Source: Nilaparvata lugens (taxonomy: Eukaryota > Arthropoda > Insecta > Hemiptera > Delphacidae). From it: a stretch of 64,000 bases of DNA. The DNA is taken from NCBI RefSeq assembly GCF_014356525.2, contig NC_052511.1, positions 47,802,182-47,866,181 on the forward strand, in the 5' to 3' direction. The notes beneath the pieces were generated by a model. It did no database searches. It had not been told where the DNA came from and saw nothing but the letters and a program-made list of their open reading frames with translations. This document shows positions 43,901 to 53,644 of this stretch, piece after piece (within the stretch, counting starts at the first letter, position 1; each line of letters opens with the position of its first letter). The position numbers were made by a program, and so were the translations under genes.

Positions 43901-44231
43901 TTTAAGTTTTTGTAATGTATTGTATATGAAAATTTTTATATTTTTCACATTTGTAAAGTTTGTTTAATGATTTTGGTAATAAATATTTCTTTCTTTCTTT
44001 CCAAGATTCAGAGCCATATAAGAGCGCCTCTTTGAAGGTTGAATCAATAATTTTATCCAATTTACCATCTAATGTTGTTCTATTTTCTTGTTTTTCCGGT
44101 ACCAATCACTTATCAATTATTTTTATCTAAATTTTCTCTAATTTTGTTTCATTTTCATGTGTTTCAGGTACCAATCTCTAACCCTGAGCCATGTGCCCGA
44201 ACACAGCACGCAAATCTACGAGTTCAGGTGA
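37822..44231 (+). CDS. Gid4: Gid4, substrate receptor of the GID/CTLH E3 ubiquitin ligase, complete gene, four coding exons
   Basis: The exons 37822-37968, 38719-38886, 41162-41394 and 44168-44231 join in frame to 203 aa. The protein is an eight-stranded beta-barrel that binds Pro/N-degrons and delivers targets to the CTLH ubiquitin ligase. The conserved core is visible: [100 protein letters not shown], and the end [13 protein letters not shown]. Nearly every segment matches human GID4. The amino-terminal extension is short compared with vertebrates. Intron 2 carries two foldback elements and a LINE piece; intron 3 carries a 37-bp minisatellite and several elements. Confidence 0.96.
38719..38886 (+). 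CDS. Gid4: Gid4 exon 2
   Basis: The CTTTACAG acceptor is followed by 56 codons in phase 0, from [14 protein letters not shown] to DVDKKHW, and a GTGAGT donor. It forms the first strands of the degron-binding barrel. Confidence 0.95.
38935..39105. repeat. foldback element in Gid4 intron 2
   Basis: Facing copies of CAAGTCGGCAGGGCAGAAAG and complement with GATTATCAGATGATTTGG in the centre; related to 26593-26746 and to a half copy at 60755-60845. Confidence 0.75.
39430..40215 (+). mobile_element. LINE reverse transcriptase fragment in Gid4 intron 2, interrupted by another LINE tail
   Basis: Plus-strand pieces encode [12 protein letters not shown], then [20 protein letters not shown] (39905-39975), then [20 protein letters not shown] and [20 protein letters not shown] (40050-40210). 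Between the first and second piece, 39590-39775 is a reverse LINE tail beginning with TTGATTGATTGATTGA. Frameshifts and stops make it a relic. Confidence 0.7.
40230..40530. repeat. GC-rich inverted-repeat element
   Basis: Ends TAAGGGCTGCAC and GTACGCACCTTAAGG enclose a Cys/Pro-codon-rich, GC-rich middle with repeated CCCTCGTACCG/CCGCCC motifs. The CGTACACATATACGCGC segment is shared with 43615. Several frames are open here only because of base bias. Confidence 0.5.
40896..41070. repeat. snap-back element, short copy, in Gid4 intron 2
   Basis: Arms AAGACTAAGAAATTGTCAAA and complement with a reduced loop; same family as 24741-24945 and 33465-33715. It ends about 90 bases before exon 3. Confidence 0.8.
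41162..41394 (+). CDS. Gid4: Gid4 exon 3
   Basis: A GTGTTTCAG acceptor precedes [27 protein letters not shown] and YYYHRSSE, ending with two bases of the Trp codon at GTGAGT. The stretch after the donor begins the minisatellite array almost at once. Confidence 0.95.
41413..42055 (+). repeat. 37-bp minisatellite in Gid4 intron 3, about 17 units
   Basis: The unit reads TGACCTCTCTATGTGTCTAC TTGTAACATCGTAGCTG, with variants at GTGTCT/GTGGCT/GTGACT and at CTTGTA/CTAGTA. It starts 20 bases after the exon 3 donor and grades into a derived copy of the exon end at about 42060-42125. Confidence 0.93.
42060..42130 (+). pseudogene. duplicated piece of the Gid4 exon 3 end
   Basis: ATATTACTGCCATCGTAGCG and TACTATCGTAGCAGTGAGTGGTGAGTTG resemble the exon 3 end (TACCATCGAAGCAGTGAATG and GTGAGTTG). 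The minisatellite thus probably arose from the exon/donor border. Confidence 0.5.
42147..42290. repeat. foldback element, copy of 15104-15290
   Basis: Arms with AGAGCATGTGTTTTCAAATGG and GAGTCTCTTCTCGACCTGAG, the same as in the RNaseZ intron copy; it lacks part of the left arm. Confidence 0.7.
42394..42658. mobile_element. CATAGAGAAAC element with 7-bp target duplication, copy 2
   Basis: Full-length copy with inverted ends, flanked by GTATTAC (42387-42393) and GTGATAC (42659-42665), a duplication with two differences. Confidence 0.75.
42690..43140. repeat. tandem copies of the 'GGCCAACGTGTGGATGC' element, then a LINE tail
   Basis: Two ~125-base units (42690-42800 and 42810-42930) each hold CATTGGGCCAACGTGTGGATGC. 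From about 42965 an AT-rich LINE-like tail ends in ATTTATTTATTTATTTA. Confidence 0.65.
43160..44065 (-). mobile_element. decayed LINE (RTE-like reading) with a foldback insertion
   Basis: The minus strand near 43980-44060 reads [20 protein letters not shown], typical of the LLYGSE.W segment of LINE reverse transcriptases; 43254-43600 continues in degraded frames. A foldback element with arms GGTGCGTACAGATATACGCG and complement (43600-43785) splits it, flanked by inverted CTTCTTTCTTCTGAAG. Confidence 0.45.
44168..44231 (+). CDS. Gid4: Gid4 exon 4 (carboxy terminus)
   Basis: TGTTTCAG acceptor; the first base completes Trp, then [20 protein letters not shown] and TGA. The carboxy terminus of human GID4 is almost identical (VPEH...YEFR), so the stop is secure. 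Confidence 0.93.
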
Positions 44232-44817
44232 ATCGCGCTCGCCAGCGAACGTGTGCGTGCGTGTGTGAGTGAGTGTGTGTACCACGTGATTGAACTCTCA
44301 TATATGACACTTTTGTTGCGGTTTACACGCTTCAAACAAGTGACGACAACATGTTATTGCAACTAGTTGCAACCGTTCGAAAAGTTGCGCAACCCTGTTG
44401 CGCGATTTCTCAGTCGTTCTGTGTATCAACATCTCCTGTTGAGCACAAAACGATGTGAAAACCCGGAACCGAGTTAATATTGCTCGTTAGAAAATATGTG
44501 AAAACCCGGAATCGAGTCAATATTACTCGTTATTTTTTAAACGTGTGATTTTTTTACAAATCGCCACCTCCGTATCTCAGTATCACTGTGCTCAGTTTTA
44601 AATTGTACCTATTTTATCTTACTTGTTCAATTGTAATTTTTGTAAAATTTACTTTTATTATGCATCGATGCGCGCGTCCATATTTAGTGTTTTTATTTAC
44701 TGTCTAGTTATTTGATATATTATATTTATATACAATATAATACATTGATGCTGGTATGTTGTTTTTATTGAATGCTTTTTTAGTTGTTTCTGTTGTTGTG
44801 TGTCTGTGTTGAATATA

Positions 44818-45085
44818 GTGAGGTTTAAGTTGTAAAGTCAGTGGAAAAGATAAGAAGGCATTGTAGGCAATATAAATATAAAGAAAATAAAAATCTCAGT
44901 ACCCTTTTTTTGAAATATTTTATCACTACATGTTTCGGACATTTATGCCATTTTCAAGTGATAACACTGATTTTATCACTTGAAAATGGCATAAATATCC
45001 GAAACATGTAGTGATAAAATAGGCTATTTCAAAAAAAGGGTACTGAGATTTTTATTTTCTTTATATTTATATTACAAGTAGCCCT
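44818..45085. repeat. partial TATAGTGAGGT element with a snap-back insertion
   Basis: 44818 starts TATAGTGAGGTTTAAGTTGT. 44875-45078 is a perfect-looking palindrome with ATCACTACATGTTTCGGACA arms. A half copy of that palindrome is at 13835-13910. Confidence 0.7.
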
Positions 45086-45234
45086 ATACAGAAAAGAGAT
45101 AATTGTAGGCAATTTATTTTTCACCACCGCCTTCTATAGTAGATGGCTGTGATTCAATTCATCCCCGTATATCTGATGTAATATTAATGCTTGACTCTTG
45201 TTAACAATGATCAATTCAAATAATATAATTGACC

Positions 45235-45622
45235 GAGCGAAGTGAGGTCTAAGATTCAAGTCGACGGTTTAGCATTTCTGTTAATGTTTATATGTTGCGC
45301 ATTTACGGCGAAACGCGGTGATAGATTTTCATGAAATTTGACAGGTATGTTCCTTTTTTAATTGCGCGTCGACGTATATACAAAGTTTTTGGAAATGTTG
45401 CATTTCAAGGATAATATAAAAGGAAAAAGGAGCCTCCTTCATACGCCAATATTAGAGTAAAAATCAGACTATAGAATTATTCATCATAAATCAGCTGACA
45501 AGTGATTACAGAGATGTGTGGAGAAGCCAGTCTATTGCTGTATTTCCATGAGGTCTATAGTTTCGATCAGGTACTTGTGGATGAGAATACTGCGTGAGGT
45601 CTACTGTTCACAGAACTACTAG
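45235..45622 (+). mobile_element. family X element, fullest copy
   Basis: From GACCGAGCGAAGTGAGGTCT to GTTCACAGAACTACTAG. A GCGCGTCGACGTATATACAA segment and inverted GCG motifs are present. The start hairpin and CTAG end are Helitron-like. No coding content. Confidence 0.6.
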
Positions 45623-45695
45623 TCTATACAAGAATATAAAATATAGGCTTATTTGACTTTTGAGAACAATTTAAACCAGTTATCATATTAAATAT

Positions 45696-46094
45696 CGGGG
45701 CACCGAGCTTCGCTCGTTATTTTCATTTATTGATAAACAGAACACAAATTTCTCTAAAATGATCGTGTTCATATTTCACAGCTGGCTATACGTCAGCTTA
45801 TGAATTTCGGGGATGCGATATTTTGATTTTCCACAGAATCACTCTCACTTTTTACTATCCACAGACGACAAAAGTCTCAGCTGTTTCAGCCAAGGATGAA
45901 TTATCCTTTTAATGTCGTTCAGCGAGTTTTCCCAAGGATGAGACCTAGTGCAATCGAAGTTTTATATCATGAACCTACTATGTTCCAAATTTCGTGAAAA
46001 TTGTTAGAGCCGTTTTCGAGATCCGTTGAACATAAATAACCAGATATAAAATTATAAACAGATATACAGAAATTGCTCTCTAAATATAATAGGA
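45696..46094 (-). mobile_element. Helitron-like family Y, copy 3 (full length)
   Basis: In reverse it runs from TCCTATTATATTTAGAGAGC to GCGAAGCTCGGTGCCCCGA. It is the best copy for defining both ends, about 400 bases. Confidence 0.65.
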
Positions 46095-46104
46095 TATAAT
46101 AAAG

Positions 46105-46292
46105 AAAAGAATTGGCTTATACATGTAGGGGATAGGAAATTCACGAATGACGCAACAACATGTCTGAACTACTGGACTGATTAACTTGAAATTTCACATA
46201 TTGATTCTTAATTTACCAAGGATGATTATAGGCCTATTTTAAATTCTTCAAGATTTCAGTTCAAGTTTTTAATTAGACACGTGTCTAACATA
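46105..46292 (+). mobile_element. family Z repeat, 3' end missing
   Basis: GGATAGGAAATTCACGAATGA and AACTTGAAATTTCACATATT match 53000-53170. The sibling continues into GAGCACGGGTTACCTGCTAG, a Helitron-like end; this copy stops about 20 bases after AGTTTTTAATTAGAC. Confidence 0.6.
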
Positions 46293-47878
46293 AGTTAGCC
46301 TGTTTTCCTTTCGTTTCTTGCTTTCAGAAGTTAGCGTAGAATATTGTGTTCAGTGTTCATAACCTTAATTATAACTCGATAGCTTAATATTTTCGCGTCA
46401 TTGAATATTAAAATAACCTTCAATCTCAAAAACATTTAGTAAATGCTAGTCTAATACCGTGATTAATTATTATCATTCATTAACAATCCTTGAACTAACG
46501 TAAATTTCTCTAGTTGATAAACGCATTTTAAAATTTATTTTAACTGGATCCAAACAATTGAACTAATCATATATTAATCTTAGGTACTTTAGTTACAGAT
46601 TTTTTTCTTTTTAATACAGTCGTAATATCAGTTTAAAACGTATTTCTGAGTAAATTCATAATAAACAAATAATAATCTATTCTTAATTTCATAATCAATC
46701 TTTTCCCATAATTGAATAGAATCCTCATCTTTTAAAATAAAATTCAAATTAAATTTTGATAGATTATGCATTATATCTTCGTGCTATAAAATGTAGGTTT
46801 AAATTTCTATTACAAAATAAATTAAACAAAGTAATTAGCCTTTTCTTTTTCTTTGCTTTTGCAAACAGTTTCACAAATTGAATTACATAATATTACTAAG
46901 TCCTAGATTGATCACAGTCAGCAACAGTAAATAAAAATTTTCTCTGATATTTTCTTAACTTTGTTACTAGTATCGTACTGTTATTGTATAGTTCAAAATA
47001 GTCTTTTTACTTGCTCTGCTTCTCATAAAGAACGAATTTATAAATGGTCATTATTTATCATAACTTATTTCTATTTTGTAAGTGGCAAACAAATTCAATG
47101 TGTTCCAAGACTGTCCCTGTAAGCGTCGTATATGGGTGAATAATTTGTAAACCCTGTGCGGCCTTGCTCAGGATATCTGTCGCGCTTGTCCCGGAACTGG
47201 ACGGGATACGCACGATTTATATGTTTGGATTCACAAGCGCCACATTACCTTAAACGAACTATCCTTACTTGTTTGAAGTGAGAAGCGGGCTAAACTATTT
47301 AACGGTAACTCTGAAATATATTTCTCAATTATTAACTGTTTATTTCATACGAAAGAAAGCAAACTATCTAATCAGTTTGTTTGTTTCAGTGCGATACAGT
47401 AGTGTAGTCTCTTGTTTTGAATTGTCTCCTTTCTAGCTCAAAGTATCACTTCCCGAATTTTATCTTTATAAACGTAGTAGACTTCATTATCACTCAAAAT
47501 ATATATTCTTACACTTTATCTGTGAGATTCCATCTAGTCACCTGATACCCCCCTGGTACCAATATCAATTGTTGCTTCTTCTGACTCAACAGCGTTCTAA
47601 GCGCTTTAAATATTACTCTTATTAATTTCCTTTTTTAACTCTGATAACTGATACATCCTATGTCAATCTGTTTCACTCTTCCTATTTGGATTGGACTCTA
47701 TTTGATTATTGGGCAAACTCGGTAGTAATTGTTTATTGCAAGTTCGAAATGTAAGACTTTTATCCTTTTATCAATTTTACAAAATTAACTAATTTATTCT
47801 CACTCATTCTTTTGATTCACTTTCTGCTGAGCGACTGTGTCATACGGTACTAACTAATCGTCTAAACTCGATCTTTGA

Positions 47879-49408
47879 ATGGAAATGGATGATATCATCT
47901 TAAGTAAAACTAATAAGGGTAATCCTAAACTCACTTTTAGAGATTTTTCGTATAGACTAACAGGTTTTAATACATCTGGTCTAGCTCAATGGCGTTGTCT
48001 ATTTAAGTCTTGTAAGGCTACCTTGAAAACCGACAAAGATGCTACGAAGATTGAAGAAATCAATGTTAACAACTTACATAACCATTCTCCACCTGAAAAT
48101 AAATTAAATCAGCTTTTTAATGACTCGATTAATGAGGATTCAGTAATAACTGATAAAGAAGGACAGTCTTATCGTGGAGATTCTCCATCACCTTGTGTGT
48201 CATTAATAAATGAATCTCTAAGGGAAGTTGAACTCCAAAAACAAAGAGACGACATAATTGCACATTCTATGAGCTTACAGATAGAGTTGGAGAAAAAAAA
48301 TTCCTTGTTAGAGTCTCTCCAGGCGAATATTGATGAACTTGAAACGGCCCTCCAAGATCAAGCCTTATTGAAACATGAAAATGAAAACATAATTGAAAAC
48401 AATGCGAGAATGTTGACAACAATAGAAGTTCTGGAGGCAGAAAATATCTTATTGAGAGCCGAGAATAAATCTCTGAAAATTGAGACAGAAGAATTAAGAA
48501 ACTTCTATTCGCCGGGTGACACTATAATTGATTCATCTTTCGAGTGTGGTGCAATAAGAGTAGAAAACTCTTTCAATGTTTTCAGCAAATCTGGAAAATT
48601 GGCTATGTATAATAAGGAAAATGAGAATATAGATGAAAATTATAGTAAAAGAAAATCATCTGCCCAAACTGACAAAACCCAAAATAAAAATAGGGTGATA
48701 AGACAGGATCAAGATGGTAGTAATGATGTGATCGAGAAAAACGGAAATAAAGTTGAGTCACATGTACAAGTGAAGAGGAAAAATTATACTAATTTAAAAA
48801 AGAATACTATCATTAGAAATAAAATATTAATTTTGGCGGATAGCCATGGAAGAAAAATAATGGATTTTATTGGTGAAAAACTTCCAAATTTTGAAACCCA
48901 GGTTTTCTTCAAACCAAATGCTACACTGAGTCAAATTGTTGAAGGAGCTGATAGGCAAACGAAAAATTTTGGTCCAAATGATTATCTTATAGTTATGGGT
49001 GGCACAAATGACATTAAGGCTAACACAGTGCAGAATGTTAATGATGTGAAGAAAGTACTTGATATCTTGGTTCCAATAAGTCTGAAAACAAATCTTATAA
49101 TGACAACTATTCCAAATCGCTTCGACAGACCCGACCTGAACCATTCGATAAACAAGATGAACGAAATAATACACAAACACATAAATAGTATTTCAAGAAA
49201 GAATGTAAAGAGGATAAGTATTTGTTTTCTCAATGAGAGATTGAGGAGGGAAAATTTCACTCAACATGGGCTTCATCTCAATGGATCGGGGAAAGAAATC
49301 CTGTGCACTAGACTGGCAGAAATAATTGTAAATAAATCACCTTGCAACAGTGCAGTGAGCGAAGATTCTTTTTTAGTGAGATGGCTGAAGAGAGGGAAGA
49401 AGCCTTGA
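47879..49408 (+). CDS. LINE ORF1: FLYWCH zinc finger, coiled coil, SGNH-esterase-like domain (509 aa)
   Basis: Residues 20-70 hold a FLYWCH-type zinc finger (W38, C40, C45, H67, H69). Residues about 110-205 are a heptad-rich, Glu/Leu/Asn-rich coiled coil that could drive trimerisation or RNP assembly. Residues 315-500 form an SGNH/GDSL hydrolase-like domain: block I ADSHGR with S322, block III MGGTNDI with N377, and HGLHLNGSG with H466, so the visible catalytic residues are present. Esterase domains occur in ORF1 proteins of CR1-type LINEs; pairing with FLYWCH is the less common feature. The end overlaps ORF2 in a different frame, so ORF2 would need reinitiation or frameshifting. Confidence 0.88.
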   Translation: MEMDDIILSKTNKGNPKLTFRDFSYRLTGFNTSGLAQWRCLFKSCKATLKTDKDATKIEEINVNNLHNHSPPENKLNQLFNDSINEDSVITDKEGQSYRGDSPSPCVSLINESLREVELQKQRDDIIAHSMSLQIELEKKNSLLESLQANIDELETALQDQALLKHENENIIENNARMLTTIEVLEAENILLRAENKSLKIETEELRNFYSPGDTIIDSSFECGAIRVENSFNVFSKSGKLAMYNKENENIDENYSKRKSSAQTDKTQNKNRVIRQDQDGSNDVIEKNGNKVESHVQVKRKNYTNLKKNTIIRNKILILADSHGRKIMDFIGEKLPNFETQVFFKPNATLSQIVEGADRQTKNFGPNDYLIVMGGTNDIKANTVQNVNDVKKVLDILVPISLKTNLIMTTIPNRFDRPDLNHSINKMNEIIHKHINSISRKNVKRISICFLNERLRRENFTQHGLHLNGSGKEILCTRLAEIIVNKSPCNSAVSEDSFLVRWLKRGKKP

Positions 49409-52386
49409 TGTGTCCTAGTACAGTTATTCGGTTTGATCTTCCTTTGCTGACGGATACAGAGAGTATGGAAAAAGATTCAAACCACTCAAAGTGTTTAAAC
49501 GATTTAATTCTTATTCACCAAAATATACAATATATAAGAAATAAAGTTGATAGGATAAATGTATTTTTGAAAGCTGAATCTCCACATGTTGTTGTTTTTA
49601 CAGAACATGGACTCACAGATGCTGAAATATCACAGTTGAAATTTGATGGCTACAACATAAATGCAAATTTTTGTAGAAAATCACACAGAAGTGGTGGAGT
49701 TTGTATTCTAGCAAAAAATACTGTTAAAGTCCGTAAACTCCCCTACCTAGATAGTTGTTCGATTGAAATGGATATGGAAATAACTGGAGTGGAAATAGGA
49801 AAAGGTAGAGAGAAGTTTGTGATTGTTGGAGTATACAGATCACCAAATGGAGAGTGGAATAATTTCTGTGATCGAATTGATACAGTTTTGCATGATCTGA
49901 CAAACAAGTATGATAATATAATAATTGCTGGCGATTTCAATGTGGATCTGAATGTGAAGAGCTCTATGAGTGATACGTTTAGAGACATATTTACTGTGAA
50001 TAATCTTACCATAAAAGTGAATAAGTTCACTAGAATCACTAGAAACTCACAAACAATAATCGATAATATAATCACCAACATAAATGACTGTGAAGTGGCA
50101 GTGAGAAGCTCTGAACTATCCGATCACACATTTCAGTTTTTGAAAGTGACCAGTGGTTTGTATGTAGCTGAAAAAATGAAAAGATGTATTGAAGAAATTA
50201 GAGAAATGTCTACAAGTAACCTGAACTGTCTTAATAACCATTTATCCAGAGAGAAGTGGAGAAGTATGTATAGTGAGGTTGATCCAAGCAATCAGTTTTT
50301 GGAATTTTCAAAAACGCTTGATTATTATTTCAATGTTTCCTGTCCAATAAAGAGAATTAAAATGAGCTGTACGGAAAATAAAAATAAGTGGATCACTGAG
50401 GATATATTACAATTGAGACAGGATGTAAGAAATGCTTTCAAATTATTCTCGCAGAGTAGAGATGCAACAAAAGAGAGAGAGTACATGAACTTGAAAAAGC
50501 ACTATACAAATGCGATAAGAAGAGCAAAAAGCAATTACGTTGTGGATACTTTGAGTGCGTCAAATAACCTGAATAAATGTGTATGGAGGATCATAAATGA
50601 TGAAAAAACTGGATCAAGGCAAACAAATGGTAACAGGTACATTGGTAGTATGAAAACAAAAGAGGGCAATGTTTTGAAAGATGGAAACGAGATTTGTGAA
50701 TATCTAAATAAGTTCTTCCAGGAAGTTGGCTCAAACATTGAAGACTCAGTTTTGGATGGTTTTACCCAATCATGTGTTGAAACAGAAAATGACTCAAGCC
50801 ATATTGAAAAGATGGTTGTTGCTCCTTTCACAGAAACAGAAATTCTCGAAATTATTGATTCCCTGAAGAGTAAGAGGGCAACTGGTCTTGATGGGATCTC
50901 AACTGTTGTTATAAAAAGTTGTAAAAAGTATTTAATTGCTCCATTAACAGTATTGGTGAATAAGTCCTTGGAGTGTGGTGTATTTCCTCAGAAATTGAAA
51001 GAGTCGAAGATAGTACCAATCCACAAGAGTGGCGAAGAAAATCTGGCAAATAATTTTCGACCAATCACTATAGGGAATGCACTGGGTAAAATCTATGAAA
51101 AAGCAATGTTAATTCGTTTTGTGGAGCATTTGTTTCGAAATGGAATTTTGTCATCCGAGCAACATGGATTTCAGAAGGATAAATCAACCAGGTCAGCCAT
51201 TGCGTCTCTTGTGGAGAATGTAATAGATAGAATGGATAATGGTGAAAGGGCAGTGGGAGTTTTTCTCGATATGAGCAAAGCATTCGATTGTGTGGACCAC
51301 ACTATCTTGTTGAAAAAGTTGGAATATGTGGGAGTTACTGATGTGGAGCTTGAGTGGTTCAAATCCTATCTTGTGGGTAGAAGTCAGTGTGTGGAGATGA
51401 CTAGAGAAGAAAATGGGCAAAAAATTAAATACAGATCAAATAGTCTTAGAATAAAAACAGGTGTACCACAGGGTTCGATCCTCGGACCATTATTATTCAT
51501 TTTATATGTTAACGATTTACCACAAATAATAACAAGTGGTAAGGTTTTGATGTATGCTGACGACACATCCTACATTTGTAGTGCAAAGGATGCAGAAAAA
51601 TTAGAATTAGATACTTTTGTCAATGTACATGCCATAGCCCAATTCCTCAGTCAACATAACCTCAAAGTGAACGAAACTAAAACGCAGTTCTTGCAGTTCA
51701 AACATAGAAATAATTATAGAGATCTTGAAGAGATAAACGTTCAAATAAATGGAGTGAATGTTGAACAACCTCTGTCTGTGAAATTTCTAGGTGTCTTGCT
51801 GGACCAGAACTTGTCTTGGGATAACTATATTGATCATTTGTGCTGTAAAATATCATCTGGAGTGTTTGCACTCAGGCAGATTTCAAGATTAAGTACTGGG
51901 AACACTATCTTAACATGTACAGTATATCATGCCCTCATAATGTCACATATTCGGTATGCAATATTGGTTTGGGGGGGCTCCAGTCTCAAAAATTTAGATA
52001 GAATCTTTAGAATGCAAAAGAGAGCTGTGAGAGCGATTAAAGGTCTTAAGCCATTAGAGTCCTGCAGAGAGTATTTTAAAGATCTAGGACTACTCACTGT
52101 GCCTGCACTGTACATTTTCGAAGTGATCATGTATATAAGAGATAAAAAATTTATAAGAAACTGTGACATACATAATTATGACACTAGAAATAAGAGTAAA
52201 TTTTCTGCACAATACCACAGGACAGCTCAGTATGAAAATAAGCCTTCTTATATGGGTATGAAATTTATGAGTAAACTGCCGTCAGCTTTGAGAGAAAATG
52301 AGAATAAGGATATTTTCAAAAAGCTATTGAGAAAATATTTAGCAAACGGGGTTTACTACAGTATTCAAGAATTTATGGATGAATAA
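49381..52386 (+). CDS. LINE ORF2: APE-type endonuclease and reverse transcriptase (1001 aa)
   Basis: The ATG at 49381 (MAEEREEALM) lies 28 bases before the ORF1 stop; an upstream TTG in frame is not a likely start. Endonuclease motifs are N48 (HQNIQ), E75 (TEHG), D185/N187 (AGDFN) and the terminal SDH (247-249). Reverse transcriptase motifs include RATGLDGI, NFRPITI, FLDMSKAFDCVDH, TGVPQGSILGPLLF and the active site YADD (725-728). The carboxy-terminal part carries the usual MQKRAVRAI and YDTRNK segments. No stop or frameshift is seen, so the copy could be recently active. Confidence 0.93.
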   Translation: MAEEREEALMCPSTVIRFDLPLLTDTESMEKDSNHSKCLNDLILIHQNIQYIRNKVDRINVFLKAESPHVVVFTEHGLTDAEISQLKFDGYNINANFCRKSHRSGGVCILAKNTVKVRKLPYLDSCSIEMDMEITGVEIGKGREKFVIVGVYRSPNGEWNNFCDRIDTVLHDLTNKYDNIIIAGDFNVDLNVKSSMSDTFRDIFTVNNLTIKVNKFTRITRNSQTIIDNIITNINDCEVAVRSSELSDHTFQFLKVTSGLYVAEKMKRCIEEIREMSTSNLNCLNNHLSREKWRSMYSEVDPSNQFLEFSKTLDYYFNVSCPIKRIKMSCTENKNKWITEDILQLRQDVRNAFKLFSQSRDATKEREYMNLKKHYTNAIRRAKSNYVVDTLSASNNLNKCVWRIINDEKTGSRQTNGNRYIGSMKTKEGNVLKDGNEICEYLNKFFQEVGSNIEDSVLDGFTQSCVETENDSSHIEKMVVAPFTETEILEIIDSLKSKRATGLDGISTVVIKSCKKYLIAPLTVLVNKSLECGVFPQKLKESKIVPIHKSGEENLANNFRPITIGNALGKIYEKAMLIRFVEHLFRNGILSSEQHGFQKDKSTRSAIASLVENVIDRMDNGERAVGVFLDMSKAFDCVDHTILLKKLEYVGVTDVELEWFKSYLVGRSQCVEMTREENGQKIKYRSNSLRIKTGVPQGSILGPLLFILYVNDLPQIITSGKVLMYADDTSYICSAKDAEKLELDTFVNVHAIAQFLSQHNLKVNETKTQFLQFKHRNNYRDLEEINVQINGVNVEQPLSVKFLGVLLDQNLSWDNYIDHLCCKISSGVFALRQISRLSTGNTILTCTVYHALIMSHIRYAILVWGGSSLKNLDRIFRMQKRAVRAIKGLKPLESCREYFKDLGLLTVPALYIFEVIMYIRDKKFIRNCDIHNYDTRNKSKFSAQYHRTAQYENKPSYMGMKFMSKLPSALRENENKDIFKKLLRKYLANGVYYSIQEFMDE

Positions 52387-52531
52387 TGAGGCTTTTGGGA
52401 GGATTAAATTGCAATGTACATTGTGGAATGTGATGTATATAATATATGTTTATATGTATTCCTTTATTTTTTTGACAAATAGTCCTTGACGATTTCCTAT
52501 ACTCTTCAAAGAGTCTCCAGGGAGAAAATTT

Positions 52532-52751
52532 AATCAAATCAAATCAAATCAAATCAAATCAAATCAAATCAAATCAAATCAAATCAAATCAAATCAAATC
52601 AAATCAAATCAAATCAAATCAAATCAAATCAAATCAAATCAAATCAAATCAAATCAAATCAAATCAAATCAAATCAAATCAAATCAAATCAAATCAAATC
52701 AAATCAAATCAAATCAAATCAAATCAAATCAAATCAAATCAAATCAAATCA
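52532..52751 (+). repeat. (AAATC)n pentanucleotide tail of the LINE
   Basis: About 43 nearly perfect AAATC/TCAAA units follow the LINE 3' UTR directly. LINEs that end in short repeats rather than poly(A) prime from such units. The lack of decay suggests a young insertion or later slippage. Confidence 0.95.
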
Positions 52752-52752
52752 A

Positions 52753-53172
52753 GGATAATATAAAAGGAGCCTCCTTCATACGCCAATATTAGAGTAAAAA
52801 TCAGACTATAGAATTATTCATCATAAATCAGCTGACAAGTGATTACACAGATGTTTGGAGAAGCCAGTCTATTGCTGTATTTCCATAAGGTCTATAGTTT
52901 CAATCAGGTATTTGTGGATGAGAATACTGCGTGAGGTCTACTGCTCACAGAACTACTAGTATCAGCGGTGGATATGCTTATACACGTACGGGATAGGAAA
53001 TTCACGAATGAGGCATCATCACGTCTGAACTACTCAACTGATTAACTTGAAATTTCGCATATAAATTCTTAATTTACCGAGGACGGTTAAAGGTCTATTT
53101 TAATTTCTCCAAGTTTTTAGTTGATCTAGTTTTTAATTGGACCCTTGCAGAGCACGGGTTACCTGCTAGTTT
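52753..53172 (+). mobile_element. family X 3' part followed by a complete family Z end
   Basis: 52753-52963 is the last ~210 bases of family X (GGAGCCTCCTTCATACGCCA to CAGAACTACTAG). 52975-53172 is family Z ending GAGCACGGGTTACCTGCTAG. The same Z end occurs reversed at 7963-7990 in the RNaseZ intron. Confidence 0.65.
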
Positions 53173-53204
53173 AAAATAAAAACACTAAAGCAAGCTGCAC
53201 ATAA

Positions 53205-53345
53205 GGACATTAGAGTGTCTACTAGCTAGTATGGGAGAGCGGAATTGGAAATGACATGTAAATTTGGGATCCTGTCTTTTCCAATTCCGCGATCCCGTAG
53301 TAGCATGTAGCCGCTACTAATATCCCTGTGTGCAAAGTGCTTTAG
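53205..53345. repeat. foldback element
   Basis: Facing copies of GCACATAAGGACATTAGAGT-type and GAGCGGAATTGGAAATGACA / TTTTCCAATTCCGCGATC segments. Confidence 0.65.
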
Positions 53346-53644
53346 TCTTTTCCTCCACTTATTTGTTGAAAAAATAACTAGAATTATTTTAACTAGTTTC
53401 TCGTTGTTTTAGTAAACAAGTGGTTGTCTCAACTTATAGTCTCTTCATTCTATCGAAATTCGGGGAAGGAACATTTTTGTTTTCCCCAATCATTTTAATG
53501 ATTTGTGTACCATTGAGTGAATAAATATAGAATATACATAAGAGAAAGAGGACATATGGAAATAAATTGGAAGTTGCATTTGTTCAAATGCTAATTAATA
53601 AATAGTTATTATTAAACGAAAATCCCAATTAAATGCTGTAAATC

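Larger units (their letters stand above)
46300..52752 (+). mobile_element. apparently intact two-ORF LINE retrotransposon with (TCAAA)n tail
   Basis: Two overlapping intact ORFs are preceded by about 1.6 kb of possible 5' UTR, including a more GC-rich stretch near 47100-47230. A short 3' UTR and an array of about 43 AAATC pentamers follow. The ORF1 plan with an esterase-like domain and the simple-repeat tail point to the CR1/L2/Jockey-type LINEs. The 5' boundary is a guess, placed where a flanking repeat stops. No matching target duplication was found. Confidence 0.8.

Noticed and set aside
49342..49380. TTG as start of LINE ORF2
   Set aside because: The ATG at 49381 in the same frame is the likelier start in an animal.
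48827..51566. Several minus-strand frames of 60-117 codons across the LINE
   Set aside because: Shadows of the intact LINE ORFs.
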